From: Streptomyces sp. NBC_00820 | GTDB lineage: Bacteria; Actinomycetota; Actinomycetes; Streptomycetales; Streptomycetaceae | DNA length: 64,000 nt | Reading direction: 5' to 3' | NCBI RefSeq assembly: GCF_036347055.1 | Contig: NZ_CP108882.1 | Location: 6,002,001-6,066,000 of the forward strand | Part shown: piece after piece, positions 17,129-26,369 of the stretch | How the letters are laid out: each line of letters opens with the position of its first letter | Numbering within the stretch: the stretch's first letter is position 1 | Position numbers and translations under genes: made by a program | Notes under the pieces: model-generated | Database searches by the model: none | What the model saw: the letters and a program-made list of their open reading frames with translations, nothing else | Told to the model about the DNA's origin: nothing

Positions 17129-18616
17129 GTGGCCGTGACCGAGTCGATGGCTGAAAGCGCGTACGGGGGAACCCGTACCGTGCACGAGGGGATTCTGAAG
17201 CGCCAGTCCGCGCGCGAATCCGCGGCGCGCACCTATGCGCGGGCGTTGCCCATCGTGCCCGTGCGGGCACGTGGCCTGACCATCGAGGGCGCCGACGGAC
17301 GCCGCTACCTGGACTGCCTGTCCGGCGCCGGGACCCTCGCCCTCGGCCACAACCACCCCGTCGTGCTGGAGGCCATCCGCAAGGTCCTCGACTCCGGCGC
17401 CCCGCTCTCCGTGCTCGACCTGGCGACCCCCGTCAAGGACGCCTTCATCACCGAGCTGTTCCGCACCCTGCCGCCCGGGCTCGCCGACCGTGCCCGCGTC
17501 CAGTTCTGCGGACCGGCCGGCACCGACGCGGTCGAGGCCGCGTTCAAGCTCGTCCGGGCCGCGACCGGCCGTACCGGCATCCTCGCCTTCACCGGCGCCT
17601 ACCACGGCATGACCGCCGACGCCCTTGCCGCCTCCGGCGGGGCCGGCGAGGTCCGGGTCGCCCGGCTGCCGTACCCGCAGGACTACCGCTGCCCGTTCGG
17701 CGTCGGCGGCGCGCCCGGCGCCGAACTCGCCGCCCGCTTCACCGAGTCGCTCCTCGACGACCCCAAGTCGGGCGTGCCGCTGGCCGCCGGGATGATTCTC
17801 GAACCCGTCCAGGGCGAGGGCGGAGTGATCCCGGCGCCCGACGACTGGCTGCGCCGCATGCGGCAGTTCACCGCCGACCGGTCGATCCCGCTCATCGCCG
17901 ACGAGATCCAGACCGGAGTCGGCCGTACCGGCGCCTTCTGGGCCGTCCAGCACAGCGCGGTCACCCCCGACGTGATGGTCCTGTCCAAGGCCATCGGCGG
18001 AAGCCTCCCGCTGGCCGTGGTCGTCTACCACGAGGACCTCGACGTCTGGCGGCCCGGCGCCCACGCGGGCACCTTCCGTGGCAACCAACTCGCCATGGCC
18101 GCGGGCACCGCCACCCTCGCCTACGTCCGCGAACACGGCCTCGCCGACCGGGCGAAAACCCTCGGTGCCCGCATGCTGTCCCAACTGGAAGCCCTCAAGG
18201 GCGAGTTCCCGTGTGTGGGCGACGTGCGGGGGCGCGGGCTGATGATCGGGGTCGAACTGGTGGACCCCGAGGGTGCGGAGGCCGGGCGGTCCGGTCCGGC
18301 CGGGCCGGGGCACGAAGCCTCCTGTGCCACGGGTCGCGCCCTGCCGCCGGCGCCGGACTCGCCGGCCGCCCCTCTCCCCGCGTCTCCCGACCTCGCCGCC
18401 GCCGTCCAGCGGGAGTGCCTCCACCGCGGCCTCATCGTGGAACTCGGCGGCCGCCACAACAGCGTCGTACGACTCCTGCCGCCGCTGACCATCAGCGACG
18501 AGCAGGCTGCAGCCGTCCTGGACCGCCTGAGTGACGCGGTGGCAGCGGCGGCCCGTGGCCACCAGGACAACGGCCACCGCCGACGACACGACGACCCTTC
18601 CGAACGCGCCGGATAA
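17129..18616 (+). CDS. Diaminobutyrate--2-oxoglutarate aminotransferase-like PLP enzyme
   Basis: A 495-residue class III (fold type I) aminotransferase. 'SGAGTLALGHNHPVVLEAI' is the N-terminal signature. 'LIADEIQTGVGRTGAFWA' holds the PLP-contacting Asp, 'LSKAIGGSLPLAVVVY' holds the Schiff-base Lys, and 'HAGTFRGNQLAMAAG' is typical of DABA aminotransferases (DoeD/EctB/RhbA group). Residues ~380-415 are a Gly/Ala/Pro-rich insert not usual in the family. The start is GTG 17129 with GGGGAGGA 9 nt upstream. Next to an IucA/IucC synthetase and an acyl-CoA N-acyltransferase, it most likely supplies 2,4-diaminobutyrate for a siderophore. Confidence 0.85.
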   Translation: MAVTESMAESAYGGTRTVHEGILKRQSARESAARTYARALPIVPVRARGLTIEGADGRRYLDCLSGAGTLALGHNHPVVLEAIRKVLDSGAPLSVLDLATPVKDAFITELFRTLPPGLADRARVQFCGPAGTDAVEAAFKLVRAATGRTGILAFTGAYHGMTADALAASGGAGEVRVARLPYPQDYRCPFGVGGAPGAELAARFTESLLDDPKSGVPLAAGMILEPVQGEGGVIPAPDDWLRRMRQFTADRSIPLIADEIQTGVGRTGAFWAVQHSAVTPDVMVLSKAIGGSLPLAVVVYHEDLDVWRPGAHAGTFRGNQLAMAAGTATLAYVREHGLADRAKTLGARMLSQLEALKGEFPCVGDVRGRGLMIGVELVDPEGAEAGRSGPAGPGHEASCATGRALPPAPDSPAAPLPASPDLAAAVQRECLHRGLIVELGGRHNSVVRLLPPLTISDEQAAAVLDRLSDAVAAAARGHQDNGHRRRHDDPSERAG

Positions 18617-19012
18617 CGCCCGTACAGCGGCCCACCACCCTCCGCAGCAGCCTCCGCAGCGGCCGGAGCACCATCGGCCGTGGCCGGCCGGCGCGCCGAC
18701 CCCTCCGAACGCGCCGTCGCACCCCGCTTCCTTCGCACCCCTCAGTTCCACCGCACCTCCTCAGCTCCACGGCACGTCCGCCCGGATACCTGGATGCCCA
18801 GACGTCCAGTCAGCAGGCGTCCAGGCGGACCCCCGCCCGCCTCGTACTCCGACCCTCTCCCTACTCGCCCCGTACTCCGAATCCCCTCCCTACGACGACA
18901 GACAGCCATCCGGAACCCGCCCGCGAACTCGTCCTTCTCCGCCGACACGGCGCCCCCGGTCGAGCCGACGACGCGCGAACCCGCGACACCCCCAGCCCCC
19001 CGAGGAGCCGTC

Positions 19013-20959
19013 TTGAACGCCACCCCCGCACCCGACGGCCGATCCGGCAGCCCCGAGGAGGCGGGCGACTCCGGAGCCCCGGTCGATCCGCTGCCGCGAG
19101 TCGACTCGGTGCCCCCGCAGAAGCGGCGCGAGCCCGCCGCCGTACGGCGGGGAGAGCCCGGCGCCGACCCCCTGGAGGATCCCGACCCGCACAGCGCGGC
19201 CCAGGCCGCCGCGGTGGAGAACCTGCTGCGCTGCTGGGTCCGCGAGACGGACCTCCCAGCCCCCGCCACCAACACCCTCCACATCCCCCTTCCCTCCGGC
19301 GGCACGGCCCTGGCCGTCCCCGTCCGCCACTGGTCACCGACAGGCTGGCACCGCTTCGGACCGCCGCGCTTCGCCGACGACTCCGAGGAGAGCGCCCCCA
19401 TCGACGCGGTCACCCTGGCCGCGCTGCTCGCCAGGGAGAGGCCCGGTGATGCGGGCGCCGGCGCCACGTCCCCGACGTCCGCCTCCGGAGACGGCGTCGA
19501 CCTCGTCGTCAGGGTCGCCGACTCGCTGCGCCGTACCGCGACCTTCCTCCGCGACCGGCGGGCACATCCCGCCGACGGTCCCGACCTCTTCCTCGGCGCC
19601 GAGCAGGCCCTGCTCCTCGGTCACCCCCTGCACCCGACCCCGAAGAGCCGGGAAGGGCTCACCGAGGCCGAAGTCCGGCTCTACTCACCGGAGTTGCGCG
19701 GATCCTTCCCCCTGCACTGGATGGCCGTCGCCCCCGCCCTGCTCGTGACCGACTCGGCCTGGACCGAGCGCGGACGCCCCGTCCCCGCCGAGCACCTCAC
19801 CCGTCGGCTCAGCGACACCACCCTGCCGCTGCCCGACGGCTACGCCGCGCTGCCCCTGCACCCCTGGCAGGCGCGCGAACTGCGGCACCGCCCGGTGGTC
19901 GCCGGCCTGCTCGACTCCGGACTGCTCCGCGACCTCGGCCCGCTCGGCGCTCCCTGGCACCCCACCTCCTCCGTGCGCACCGTCCACCGTTCCGGCGTCC
20001 CCGCGATGCTCAAGCTGTCGCTCGGCTTGCGCATCACCAACTCCCGCCGGGAGAACCTGCGCAAGGAACTCCACCGCGGAGTCGAGGTGCACCGCCTGCT
20101 GCGCACCGGCCTGTCCAAGCAGTGGCAGGCCGCACACCCCGGCTTCGACATCGTCCGCGACCCGGCGTGGCTCGCCGTCGACGCCCCGGACGGGCCGCCC
20201 GTACCCGGACTCGACGTCGTACTCAGGCACAACCCGTTCGTGCCGTCCGACGACGTCGGCTGCGTCGCGGGACTCGTCTCGCCCCGCCCGCTCGCCGTAC
20301 CCGGTGCCGACTCCGTGCCGCCGCAGGGGTCTTGGGCCCACGGGTCCCGGCTCGCCCAGCTCGTCGCACGGCTGGCCGTACACACGGGGCGGCCCGTCGA
20401 AGCCGTCGCGGCGGAGTGGTTCCTGCGCTACCTGGAACAGGTCGTCCGTCCCGTGCTGTGGCTCGACAGCGAGGCCGGCATCGCACTGGAGGCCCATCAG
20501 CAGAACACGCTGATCCTGCTCGACGGCGACGGCTGGCCCGCGGGCGGCCGCTACCGCGACAACCAGGGCTACTACTTCCGCGCGTCCCGGCGGGCCGATC
20601 TCGACGCCCGGCTGCCCGGGATCGGCGAACACAGCGACACTTTCGTCTCCGACGAGGTCGCCGACGAACGCTTCGCGTACTACCTCGCCATCAACAACGT
20701 GTTCGGCCTGATCGGTGCGTTCGGCTCCCAGCGCCTCGCCGACGAACGGCTTCTCCTCGCGGCGTTCCGCCGCTTCCTCACCGACGTCGCCACGGGACCC
20801 GCCGCCCTGCGCACCACCCTGCCCGGCCGCCTGCTCGACTCGCCCGTCCTGCGCTGCAAGGCCAACCTGCTGACCCGCCTGCACGGCCTGGACGAACTCG
20901 TCGGCCCGGTCGACACCCAGTCCGTCTACGTCACCATCACCAACCCCCTCCATTCCTGA
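19013..20959 (+). CDS. IucA/IucC-family NIS siderophore synthetase
   Basis: An ATP-dependent ligase joining carboxylic acids to amines or alcohols in NRPS-independent siderophore synthesis. Motifs seen: 'LLLGHPLHPTPKSREGL' (HPxHPxxK), 'ALPLHPWQAREL', 'SSVRTVHRSG', 'KLSLGLRITNSRREN', and 'ALEAHQQNTLILLDG' for the ATP site, with a FhuF-like C-terminal segment. A TTG at 19013 with GAGGAG 5 nt upstream gives 648 residues, near the family norm; the frame is open upstream to 18680 but that part is low-complexity Pro/Arg sequence with no family similarity. The gap of ~400 bp after the aminotransferase holds no separate gene. Confidence 0.88.
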   Translation: MNATPAPDGRSGSPEEAGDSGAPVDPLPRVDSVPPQKRREPAAVRRGEPGADPLEDPDPHSAAQAAAVENLLRCWVRETDLPAPATNTLHIPLPSGGTALAVPVRHWSPTGWHRFGPPRFADDSEESAPIDAVTLAALLARERPGDAGAGATSPTSASGDGVDLVVRVADSLRRTATFLRDRRAHPADGPDLFLGAEQALLLGHPLHPTPKSREGLTEAEVRLYSPELRGSFPLHWMAVAPALLVTDSAWTERGRPVPAEHLTRRLSDTTLPLPDGYAALPLHPWQARELRHRPVVAGLLDSGLLRDLGPLGAPWHPTSSVRTVHRSGVPAMLKLSLGLRITNSRRENLRKELHRGVEVHRLLRTGLSKQWQAAHPGFDIVRDPAWLAVDAPDGPPVPGLDVVLRHNPFVPSDDVGCVAGLVSPRPLAVPGADSVPPQGSWAHGSRLAQLVARLAVHTGRPVEAVAAEWFLRYLEQVVRPVLWLDSEAGIALEAHQQNTLILLDGDGWPAGGRYRDNQGYYFRASRRADLDARLPGIGEHSDTFVSDEVADERFAYYLAINNVFGLIGAFGSQRLADERLLLAAFRRFLTDVATGPAALRTTLPGRLLDSPVLRCKANLLTRLHGLDELVGPVDTQSVYVTITNPLHS

Positions 20960-21026
20960 GCGTCTTTCGCGAACGCCGTTCCCCAGCCCCCTTTCCCGAA
21001 CGCCATTCCTGAGCGAGGAGCGCACC

Positions 21027-21734
21027 GTGCCTCCCACCGACGCGAGCGCCGGACGCGGCCCCACATCCCTCGGGGACGGCGAGGACACCCTGGAACTGCG
21101 CGTGCCCGGCGACTTCGCCGCACTCCTCACCGACGGGACGGGACCCGGGCCCGCCCCTGCCGACGACCTCCTCGACCACGTCGCCGCCTGGGGACCGGCC
21201 GAGACCCCCGTGGGCCTGTTCCAGTTGCTCCCGGTGCACGTCGAGCGGGACCTGTCGCTCATCCACCGGTGGATGAGCGACCCCGCCGTCGCCGCCTTCT
21301 GGGAGCTGGCCGGGCCCCCGGGTGCGACGGCGAAGCACCTGCGCGCCCAACTCGACGGCGGCGGCCGCAGCGTGCCGTGCCTCGGTCTGCTGGACGGCAC
21401 TCCCATGAGCTACTGGGAGCTCTACCGGGCCGATCTCGACCCGCTGGCCCGCTACTACCCGGCCCGCCTCCACGACACCGGGATCCACCTCCTCGTCGGC
21501 GGCGCCGCCGACCGGGGGCGCGGGCTCGGATCCGTTCTGATCAGGGCCGTGGCCGACCTGGTCCTGGACCGGAGACCCGCCTGCGCACGCGTCGTGGCGG
21601 AGCCCGATCTTCGTAACACCCCCTCCGTCGCAGCCTTCCTCAGCGCGGGCTTCCGGTTCGTCGCGGAGACCGACCTGCCCGACAAGCGAGCCGCCCTCCT
21701 GATCCGCGACCGGACCCTGCGCGATGTTCTGTAG
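21027..21734 (+). CDS. GNAT acyltransferase of the IucB/RhbD/MbtK type
   Basis: A 235-residue N-acyltransferase. 'LIHRWMSDPAVAAFWEL' is the conserved N-terminal segment of siderophore acetyltransferases, 'PMSYWELYRADLDPLARYY' the middle, and 'GGAADRGRGLGSVLIRAV' the acetyl-CoA loop. 'CARVVAEPDLRNTPSVAAFL' and 'SAGFRFVAETDLPDKRAALL' complete the fold. GTG 21027 has GAGGAG 6 nt upstream. A 12-mer CATTCCTGAGCG occurs at the end of the synthetase gene (20951) and again at 21004, a small local duplication. It probably acylates a (hydroxy)amine of the siderophore building block; no N-hydroxylase gene is nearby. Confidence 0.82.
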   Translation: MPPTDASAGRGPTSLGDGEDTLELRVPGDFAALLTDGTGPGPAPADDLLDHVAAWGPAETPVGLFQLLPVHVERDLSLIHRWMSDPAVAAFWELAGPPGATAKHLRAQLDGGGRSVPCLGLLDGTPMSYWELYRADLDPLARYYPARLHDTGIHLLVGGAADRGRGLGSVLIRAVADLVLDRRPACARVVAEPDLRNTPSVAAFLSAGFRFVAETDLPDKRAALLIRDRTLRDVL

Positions 21735-22081
21735 CGTTCCGTGTCCGAGTGCTCACATGTTGTACGCATGGCGAGCCGGTCAGGTTCCCGGTCGCGGGCC
21801 AACTTTTTCTTTCTTTCCGTCGCCGCCCCTTCCCCTCCGTCCTCCCTCCTCCCCCCTTCTCCACCCCACCTCGCCCCTCCGCCCTCGCTCCGTCCCGTCC
21901 TGTCCCGCCAAGGAGCCCCGGCAGTGATCCGCCCCCTTCGCCCCATCCGCCCTTACCACCCAATCCGCCCCCACCACCCCTCCCGCCCACTCCGCCCACT
22001 CCGCCCTCTCCGCCCTCTCCGCCCCCTCGTCCCCGCCGTGACCGCCCGTTTGTCAGTGCCGGGCCGTAGGGTGGTCGGGCT
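21735..22081. other. Pyrimidine-rich gap before the helicase gene
   Basis: 347 bp with strong C/T bias on the plus strand, including a run of T/C at 21802-21880. I see no gene. TAGGGT (22067-22072) ends 9 nt before the helicase ATG. Confidence 0.5.
21983..22027. repeat. Five tandem 9-bp repeats (CCGCCCNCT)
   Basis: CCGCCCACT twice, CCGCCCTCT twice, CCGCCCCCT once, end to end, within the pyrimidine-rich gap. Confidence 0.8.
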
Positions 22082-24061
22082 ATGACGAAGCCCTCACTCC
22101 CCGAACTCCTGCATGCCGCCGTCGCAGCCGTCGGCGGTACGGAGCGCCCCGGCCAGGTGACGATGGCCGAAGCGGTCGCCGAAGCGATCGACGACGGATC
22201 CCACCTGCTGGTCCAGGCCGGCACCGGCACCGGAAAGTCGCTCGGTTATCTCGTACCCGCGCTCGCCCACGGGGAGCGCGTGGTCGTCGCCACCGCCACG
22301 CTCGCGCTCCAGCGCCAGCTCGTGGAGCGTGACCTGCCGCGCACGGTCGACGCCCTGCATCCGCTGCTGCGGCGCCGTCCGGAGTTCGCCATGCTCAAGG
22401 GCAGGTCGAACTATCTGTGCCTGCACCGGCTGCACGAAGGCATGCCGCAGGACGAGGAGGAAGGCCTCTTCGACCAGTTCGAGGCGGCGGCACCCACCAG
22501 CAAGCTGGGACAGGACCTGCTGCGCCTGCGCGACTGGTCCGACGAGACCGAGAACGGCGATCGCGACGACCTCACCCCGGGCGTCTCCGACCGGGCATGG
22601 GCGCAGGTGTCGGTGTCCTCGCGGGAGTGCCTGGGTGCGTCGAAGTGCGCCTACGGCGCCGAGTGCTTCGCGGAGATGGCCCGTGAGCGGGCCAAGCTCG
22701 CCGAGATCGTCGTCACGAACCATGCGCTGCTGGCCATCGACGCCATCGAGGGTGCCCCGGTGCTGCCGCAGCACGAGGTGCTCATCGTGGACGAGGCGCA
22801 CGAACTCGTCTCCCGGGTCACCGGCGTCGCCACCGGCGAACTCACTCCCGGCCAGGTCAACCGTGCCGTGCGCCGGGCGGCGAAGCTCGTCGACGAGAAG
22901 GCCGCCGACCAGCTCCAGACCGCCGCCGAGGGCTTCGAGCGGCTGATGGAGCTGGCCCTGCCGGGCCGCCTGGAGGAGATCCCGGAGGATCTCGGTTACG
23001 CGCTGATGGCGCTGCGTGACGCGGCCCGCACGGTCGTCTCCGCGCTCGGCACCACCCGCGACAAGTCCGTCCAGGACGAGGACGCGGTCCGCAAGCAGGC
23101 GCTGGCCTCGGTGGAGACGGTGCACGACGTGGCGGAGCGGGTGCTGAACGGCTCGGAGTGGGACGTCGTCTGGTACGAGCGCCACGACCGCTTCGGCGCC
23201 TCCCTGCGCGTCGCCCCCATGTCGGTCTCCGGGCTGCTCAGGGAGAAGCTCTTCGCCGACCGCAGCGTGGTCCTCGCCTCGGCCACGCTCAAGCTGGGCG
23301 GCGACTTCAACGGCGTCGGCGCCTCGCTGGGCCTCGGCCCCGAGGGCGTGGAGGGCGACGACCTGCCGCAGTGGACGGGCATCGACGTCGGCTCGCCGTT
23401 CGACTACCCCAAGCAGGGCATCCTGTACGTCGCCAAGCACCTCGCGCGCCCCGCACGGGACGGCGACCGCACCGACATGCTCGACGAACTGACCGAGCTG
23501 ATCCAGGCCGCCGGCGGCCGCACGCTCGGACTGTTCTCCTCCATGCGGGCCGCCCAGCTCGCCGCGGAGGAGCTGCGCTCCCGGATCCCCGAGTTCCCGA
23601 TCCTGCTCCAGGGCGAGGAGACGCTCGGCGAGCTGATCAAGAACTTCGCGGCCGACCCCCGGACCTGCCTCTTCGGCACGCTGTCGCTGTGGCAGGGCGT
23701 CGACGTCCCGGGCCCCAGCTGCCAGCTGGTGGTCATGGACAAGATCCCGTTCCCGCGCCCCGACGACCCGCTGATGAGCGCCCGCCAGAAGGCGGTGGAG
23801 GACGCCGGCGGCAACGGCTTCATGGCGGTCGCCGCCACCCATGCCGCGCTGCTCATGGCGCAGGGCGCCGGCCGTCTCGTACGGGCGTCCGGAGACCGTG
23901 GCGTGGTCGCCGTGCTGGACCAGCGGCTGGCCACCGCGCGCTACGGCGGGTACCTGAAGACGTCACTGCCCGACTTCTGGTACACCACGGACCGTAACCA
24001 GGTGCGCAGGTCGCTCGCCGCGATCGACGCCGTGGCGAAGCAGACGGAGCAGGCGGAGTAG
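22082..24061 (+). CDS. DinG/XPD-family ATP-dependent DNA helicase
   Basis: A 659-residue superfamily-2 helicase. Motif I is 'LVQAGTGTGKSLGYLVP', motif II 'VLIVDEAHELVSRV', motif III-like 'VVLASATLKLGG', and the C-terminal motifs include 'FGTLSLWQGVDVPG' and 'MAQGAGRLVRASGDRGVVAV'. Four cysteines between motifs I and II (one in 'SNYLCLHRL', three in 'SRECLGASKCAYGAECF') are placed as in the Fe-S cluster of XPD/DinG helicases. Length is normal for the actinobacterial DinG-like group. The ATG at 22082 lacks a clear Shine-Dalgarno. It is convergent with lexA across a terminator. I saw no SOS box upstream. Confidence 0.9.
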   Translation: MTKPSLPELLHAAVAAVGGTERPGQVTMAEAVAEAIDDGSHLLVQAGTGTGKSLGYLVPALAHGERVVVATATLALQRQLVERDLPRTVDALHPLLRRRPEFAMLKGRSNYLCLHRLHEGMPQDEEEGLFDQFEAAAPTSKLGQDLLRLRDWSDETENGDRDDLTPGVSDRAWAQVSVSSRECLGASKCAYGAECFAEMARERAKLAEIVVTNHALLAIDAIEGAPVLPQHEVLIVDEAHELVSRVTGVATGELTPGQVNRAVRRAAKLVDEKAADQLQTAAEGFERLMELALPGRLEEIPEDLGYALMALRDAARTVVSALGTTRDKSVQDEDAVRKQALASVETVHDVAERVLNGSEWDVVWYERHDRFGASLRVAPMSVSGLLREKLFADRSVVLASATLKLGGDFNGVGASLGLGPEGVEGDDLPQWTGIDVGSPFDYPKQGILYVAKHLARPARDGDRTDMLDELTELIQAAGGRTLGLFSSMRAAQLAAEELRSRIPEFPILLQGEETLGELIKNFAADPRTCLFGTLSLWQGVDVPGPSCQLVVMDKIPFPRPDDPLMSARQKAVEDAGGNGFMAVAATHAALLMAQGAGRLVRASGDRGVVAVLDQRLATARYGGYLKTSLPDFWYTTDRNQVRRSLAAIDAVAKQTEQAE

Positions 24062-24151
24062 CCGGAGTCGGGGAGACCCGCAGCTGGTCCGTCGGTCCGT
24101 CGGTCCGGGTGCGGGTCGGGCGGTGGTCGCGGGCCGGGAGCCACACGCACA

Positions 24152-24185
24152 GGACCCCGGAACCGGCGCAGGGGTTCCGGGGTCC
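24152..24185. terminator. Bidirectional terminator, 13-bp perfect stem
   Basis: GGACCCCGGAACC (24152-24164), loop GGCGCAGG, then GGTTCCGGGGTCC (24173-24185), between the convergent helicase gene and lexA. Confidence 0.88.
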
Positions 24186-24222
24186 GGTCAGGGGGAGCCG
24201 GTCGGCTCGCCCGCCGCGGTCG

Positions 24223-25002
24223 TCAGACGCGGCGCAGCACGGCGACGACCTTGCCCAGGATGGTCGCGTCGTCGCCGGGGATGGGCTCGTAGGCCGAGTT
24301 GTGCGGGAGGAGCCAGACATGGCCGTCCTCGCGCTTGAAGCGCTTGACCGTGGCCTCGCCGTCGAGCATGGCGGCCACGATGTCGCCGTTCTCGGCGACC
24401 GGCTGGCGGCGGACGGTGACCCAGTCACCGTCACAGATCGCGGCCTCGATCATGGAGTCGCCGACGACCTTGAGTACGAACAGCTCGCCGTCACCCACGA
24501 GCTGCCGGGGGAGGGGGAAGACGTCCTCGACCGACTCCTCGGCGAGGATCGGGCCACCGGCCGCGATACGGCCGACGAGCGGGACGTACGACGCGGCGGG
24601 CTTGCCGGCCGTGTCCGTGGGCTGGACGGTCACGGCCTGGTCCGAGCCGCGCACCTCGTACGCGCGAGGGCGGTGCGGGTCGCGGCGCAGGAAGCCCTTG
24701 CGCTCCAGCGCCATCAGCTGGTGCGCGACCGAGGAGGTGCTGGAGAGGCCGACGGCCTGGCCGATCTCCCGCATCGACGGCGGGTAGCCGCGTCGCTGCA
24801 CGGAGTCCCTGATGACCTCGATCACCCGGCGCTGGCGGTCGGTCAGCCCCGAGCTGTCCGCCCGGATGCCTGGAGGTCGGCCCGGCAGGGAGCGCTTGTG
24901 CCCCTCGGGATTCGTGGCTTCATTCATCGCATGTACCGGCTCGACTCGGCCCTGGACGCGGTCCTGGGCGGTGATGGTGGCACTGTCTGCGGTGGTGGTC
25001 AC
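24223..25002 (-). CDS. lexA: SOS repressor LexA
   Basis: A 259-residue repressor-protease controlling the SOS response. The winged helix is '[20 protein letters not shown]' onward, with recognition segment '[20 protein letters not shown]'. Self-cleavage occurs between Ala and Gly in '[10 protein letters not shown]'. The catalytic Ser lies in '[15 protein letters not shown]', and the Lys in '[10 protein letters not shown]'. The GTG at 25002 has AGAGGGG with good spacing and gives the N-terminal extension usual in Streptomyces. An SOS box lies about 60 bp upstream, indicating autoregulation. Confidence 0.95.
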   Translation of the reverse strand: MTTTADSATITAQDRVQGRVEPVHAMNEATNPEGHKRSLPGRPPGIRADSSGLTDRQRRVIEVIRDSVQRRGYPPSMREIGQAVGLSSTSSVAHQLMALERKGFLRRDPHRPRAYEVRGSDQAVTVQPTDTAGKPAASYVPLVGRIAAGGPILAEESVEDVFPLPRQLVGDGELFVLKVVGDSMIEAAICDGDWVTVRRQPVAENGDIVAAMLDGEATVKRFKREDGHVWLLPHNSAYEPIPGDDATILGKVVAVLRRV

Positions 25003-25061
25003 GTCAGCCCCTCTCGATGGTCTCCCTGCTGGACAACGGTAGTTGCTTTCGAAAGGTTGCG

Positions 25062-25077
25062 CCAAACACACGTTCGA
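25062..25077. promoter_or_regulatory. SOS (LexA) box upstream of lexA
   Basis: CCAAACACACGTTCGA matches the actinobacterial consensus TCGAAC-N4-GTTCGA at 10 of 12 defined positions; the GTTCGA half is perfect. It is 60-75 bp upstream of the lexA start, as expected for autorepression. Confidence 0.75.
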
Positions 25078-25488
25078 GTGAAAAAGTGCGATTCGCCTGA
25101 CGTGATCATGCGTCCGGGTGTATGGCTTATGTGACCTCTGGTGGGCAAAAGCGCCCATTGTTGTACTCTTCACCGCTGGGGTGGACGGCCTCATGGGCCA
25201 CGCCCAGTCTGCCATCCGGGAGCCCGCCCGCCGGGAGCCGGACCCCGTCCGTGTCGGAGCGCCATGCGTCCTCCGCGTGGCGACCACGGTATCCCCGTGG
25301 GGTCGGCGGGGGCGTGCACGAGCGTCCGCGTGTCCGGCCGTGGCGCCCCGCAGGTGCCGGGGTCTGCTGCTTCGTGGCCGTCCGCGGCCGTCCGTGGCGG
25401 TCGGCGACTCGCCCGGCGTCCTGCTCCATACCGTGCTCCACGGCGTTTTCCCCGCCGACACGCGAGCCCGCCTCGCCGTTTGAGTCAA
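25078..25488. other. Long lexA-nrdR intergenic stretch
   Basis: About 410 bp with no gene I can support. It begins with a comparatively AT-rich promoter-like part (25078-25165) holding the second copy of CAAAAGCGCCCATT (25146-25159), where it forms TGGGC-AAAAGC-GCCCA, a small hairpin. The remainder is GC-rich without clear signals. I saw no cobalamin-riboswitch hallmarks ahead of this B12-dependent reductase operon. Confidence 0.45.
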
Positions 25489-25535
25489 TCCCTACATCTA
25501 GTGGTTGTATGGCTACAGCGGCCCACAAGTTGTGT
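25489..25535. promoter_or_regulatory. Tandem NrdR boxes upstream of nrdR-nrdJ
   Basis: Box 1 (25489-25504) contains CTACATCTAG, matching the NrdR core C-W-A-T-A-T-A-T-W-G with two mismatches. Box 2 (25520-25535) contains CCACAAGTTGTGT, a weaker match. Their centres are exactly 31 bp apart, three helical turns, which is the known spacing of paired NrdR boxes. They lie 118-164 bp before the nrdR start. Confidence 0.7.
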
Positions 25536-25652
25536 TTCGGGCGAGCCCCTGGGTCTTCGGGGCCTCCGCGATCGCCTATGCTTAGGGCTGCTTCGAGGGG
25601 CCCGTGAGGCCCGGCGAGGCCATCGAGTCTGCTGTGAGGAGGGTTGGAGACC

Positions 25653-26204
25653 ATGCACTGCCCCTTCTGCAGGCACCCCGACAGCCGCGTGGTCGACAGC
25701 CGTACGACCGACGACGGCACGTCGATCCGCAGGCGCCGCCAGTGTCCCGACTGCTCCCGTCGTTTCACGACCGTGGAGACGTGCTCGCTCATGGTGGTCA
25801 AGCGGTCCGGAGTCACCGAGCCCTTCAGTCGTACGAAGGTCATCAACGGCGTGCGCAAGGCATGCCAGGGACGGCCCGTCACCGAGGACGCGCTCGCCCA
25901 GCTCGGCCAGCGGGTCGAGGAGGCGGTGCGCGCCACCGGCAGTGCCGAGCTGACGACCCACGACGTGGGTCTGGCCATACTCGGTCCGCTGCAGGAGCTC
26001 GACCTCGTCGCGTACCTGCGATTCGCCTCCGTCTACCGGGCGTTCGACTCGCTCGAGGACTTCGAGGCCGCCATCTCGGAGCTGAGGGAAACGGCAAGAG
26101 GCCCCGTCGCCGACGACGAAGACGCGCACACGGGGAGCCAGAAAGACGAACGCGGGCCCGGGCGGACCACTCAGGTCCCGGTGCCCGCGCACGCCGCCGA
26201 CTGA
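25653..26204 (+). CDS. nrdR: Transcriptional repressor NrdR
   Basis: A 183-residue repressor of ribonucleotide-reductase genes that senses dATP/ATP. The N-terminal zinc ribbon is '[17 protein letters not shown]' with the second pair in '[12 protein letters not shown]'. The ATP-cone follows, from '[18 protein letters not shown]' to '[17 protein letters not shown]'. The C-terminal ~30 residues are a variable hydrophilic tail. ATG 25653 has GAGGAGGG 9 nt upstream. It is the first gene of an nrdR-nrdJ operon, and the tandem NrdR boxes upstream imply autoregulation and control of nrdJ. Confidence 0.95.
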   Translation: MHCPFCRHPDSRVVDSRTTDDGTSIRRRRQCPDCSRRFTTVETCSLMVVKRSGVTEPFSRTKVINGVRKACQGRPVTEDALAQLGQRVEEAVRATGSAELTTHDVGLAILGPLQELDLVAYLRFASVYRAFDSLEDFEAAISELRETARGPVADDEDAHTGSQKDERGPGRTTQVPVPAHAAD

Positions 26205-26210
26205 CCGGGG

Positions 26211-26242
26211 GCCGGAGAACGGGCGAAAGCCCGGGTTCCGGC
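26211..26242 (+). terminator. Intercistronic hairpin between nrdR and nrdJ
   Basis: CCGGA..ACGGGC-GAAA-GCCCG..TTCCGG forms two 5-6 bp stems around a GAAA tetraloop right after the nrdR stop. It may act as an attenuator or processing site that separates nrdR and nrdJ expression. Confidence 0.5.
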
Positions 26243-26369
26243 CGGCGGACGGCGAATCCAAGACCTGTCGCGGGCGGCGTTCCAGGGCGCGCGCGACACA
26301 AGACAGAACACCGTGCCACGGGAACAAACGGGGCACTTCTGGGCGTTTTTGCCCGTACAGGGAGGCGGC

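Noticed and set aside
25078..25652. Cobalamin riboswitch ahead of the B12-dependent reductase operon
   Set aside because: No B12-box-like conserved core recognised; tandem NrdR boxes explain the regulation.
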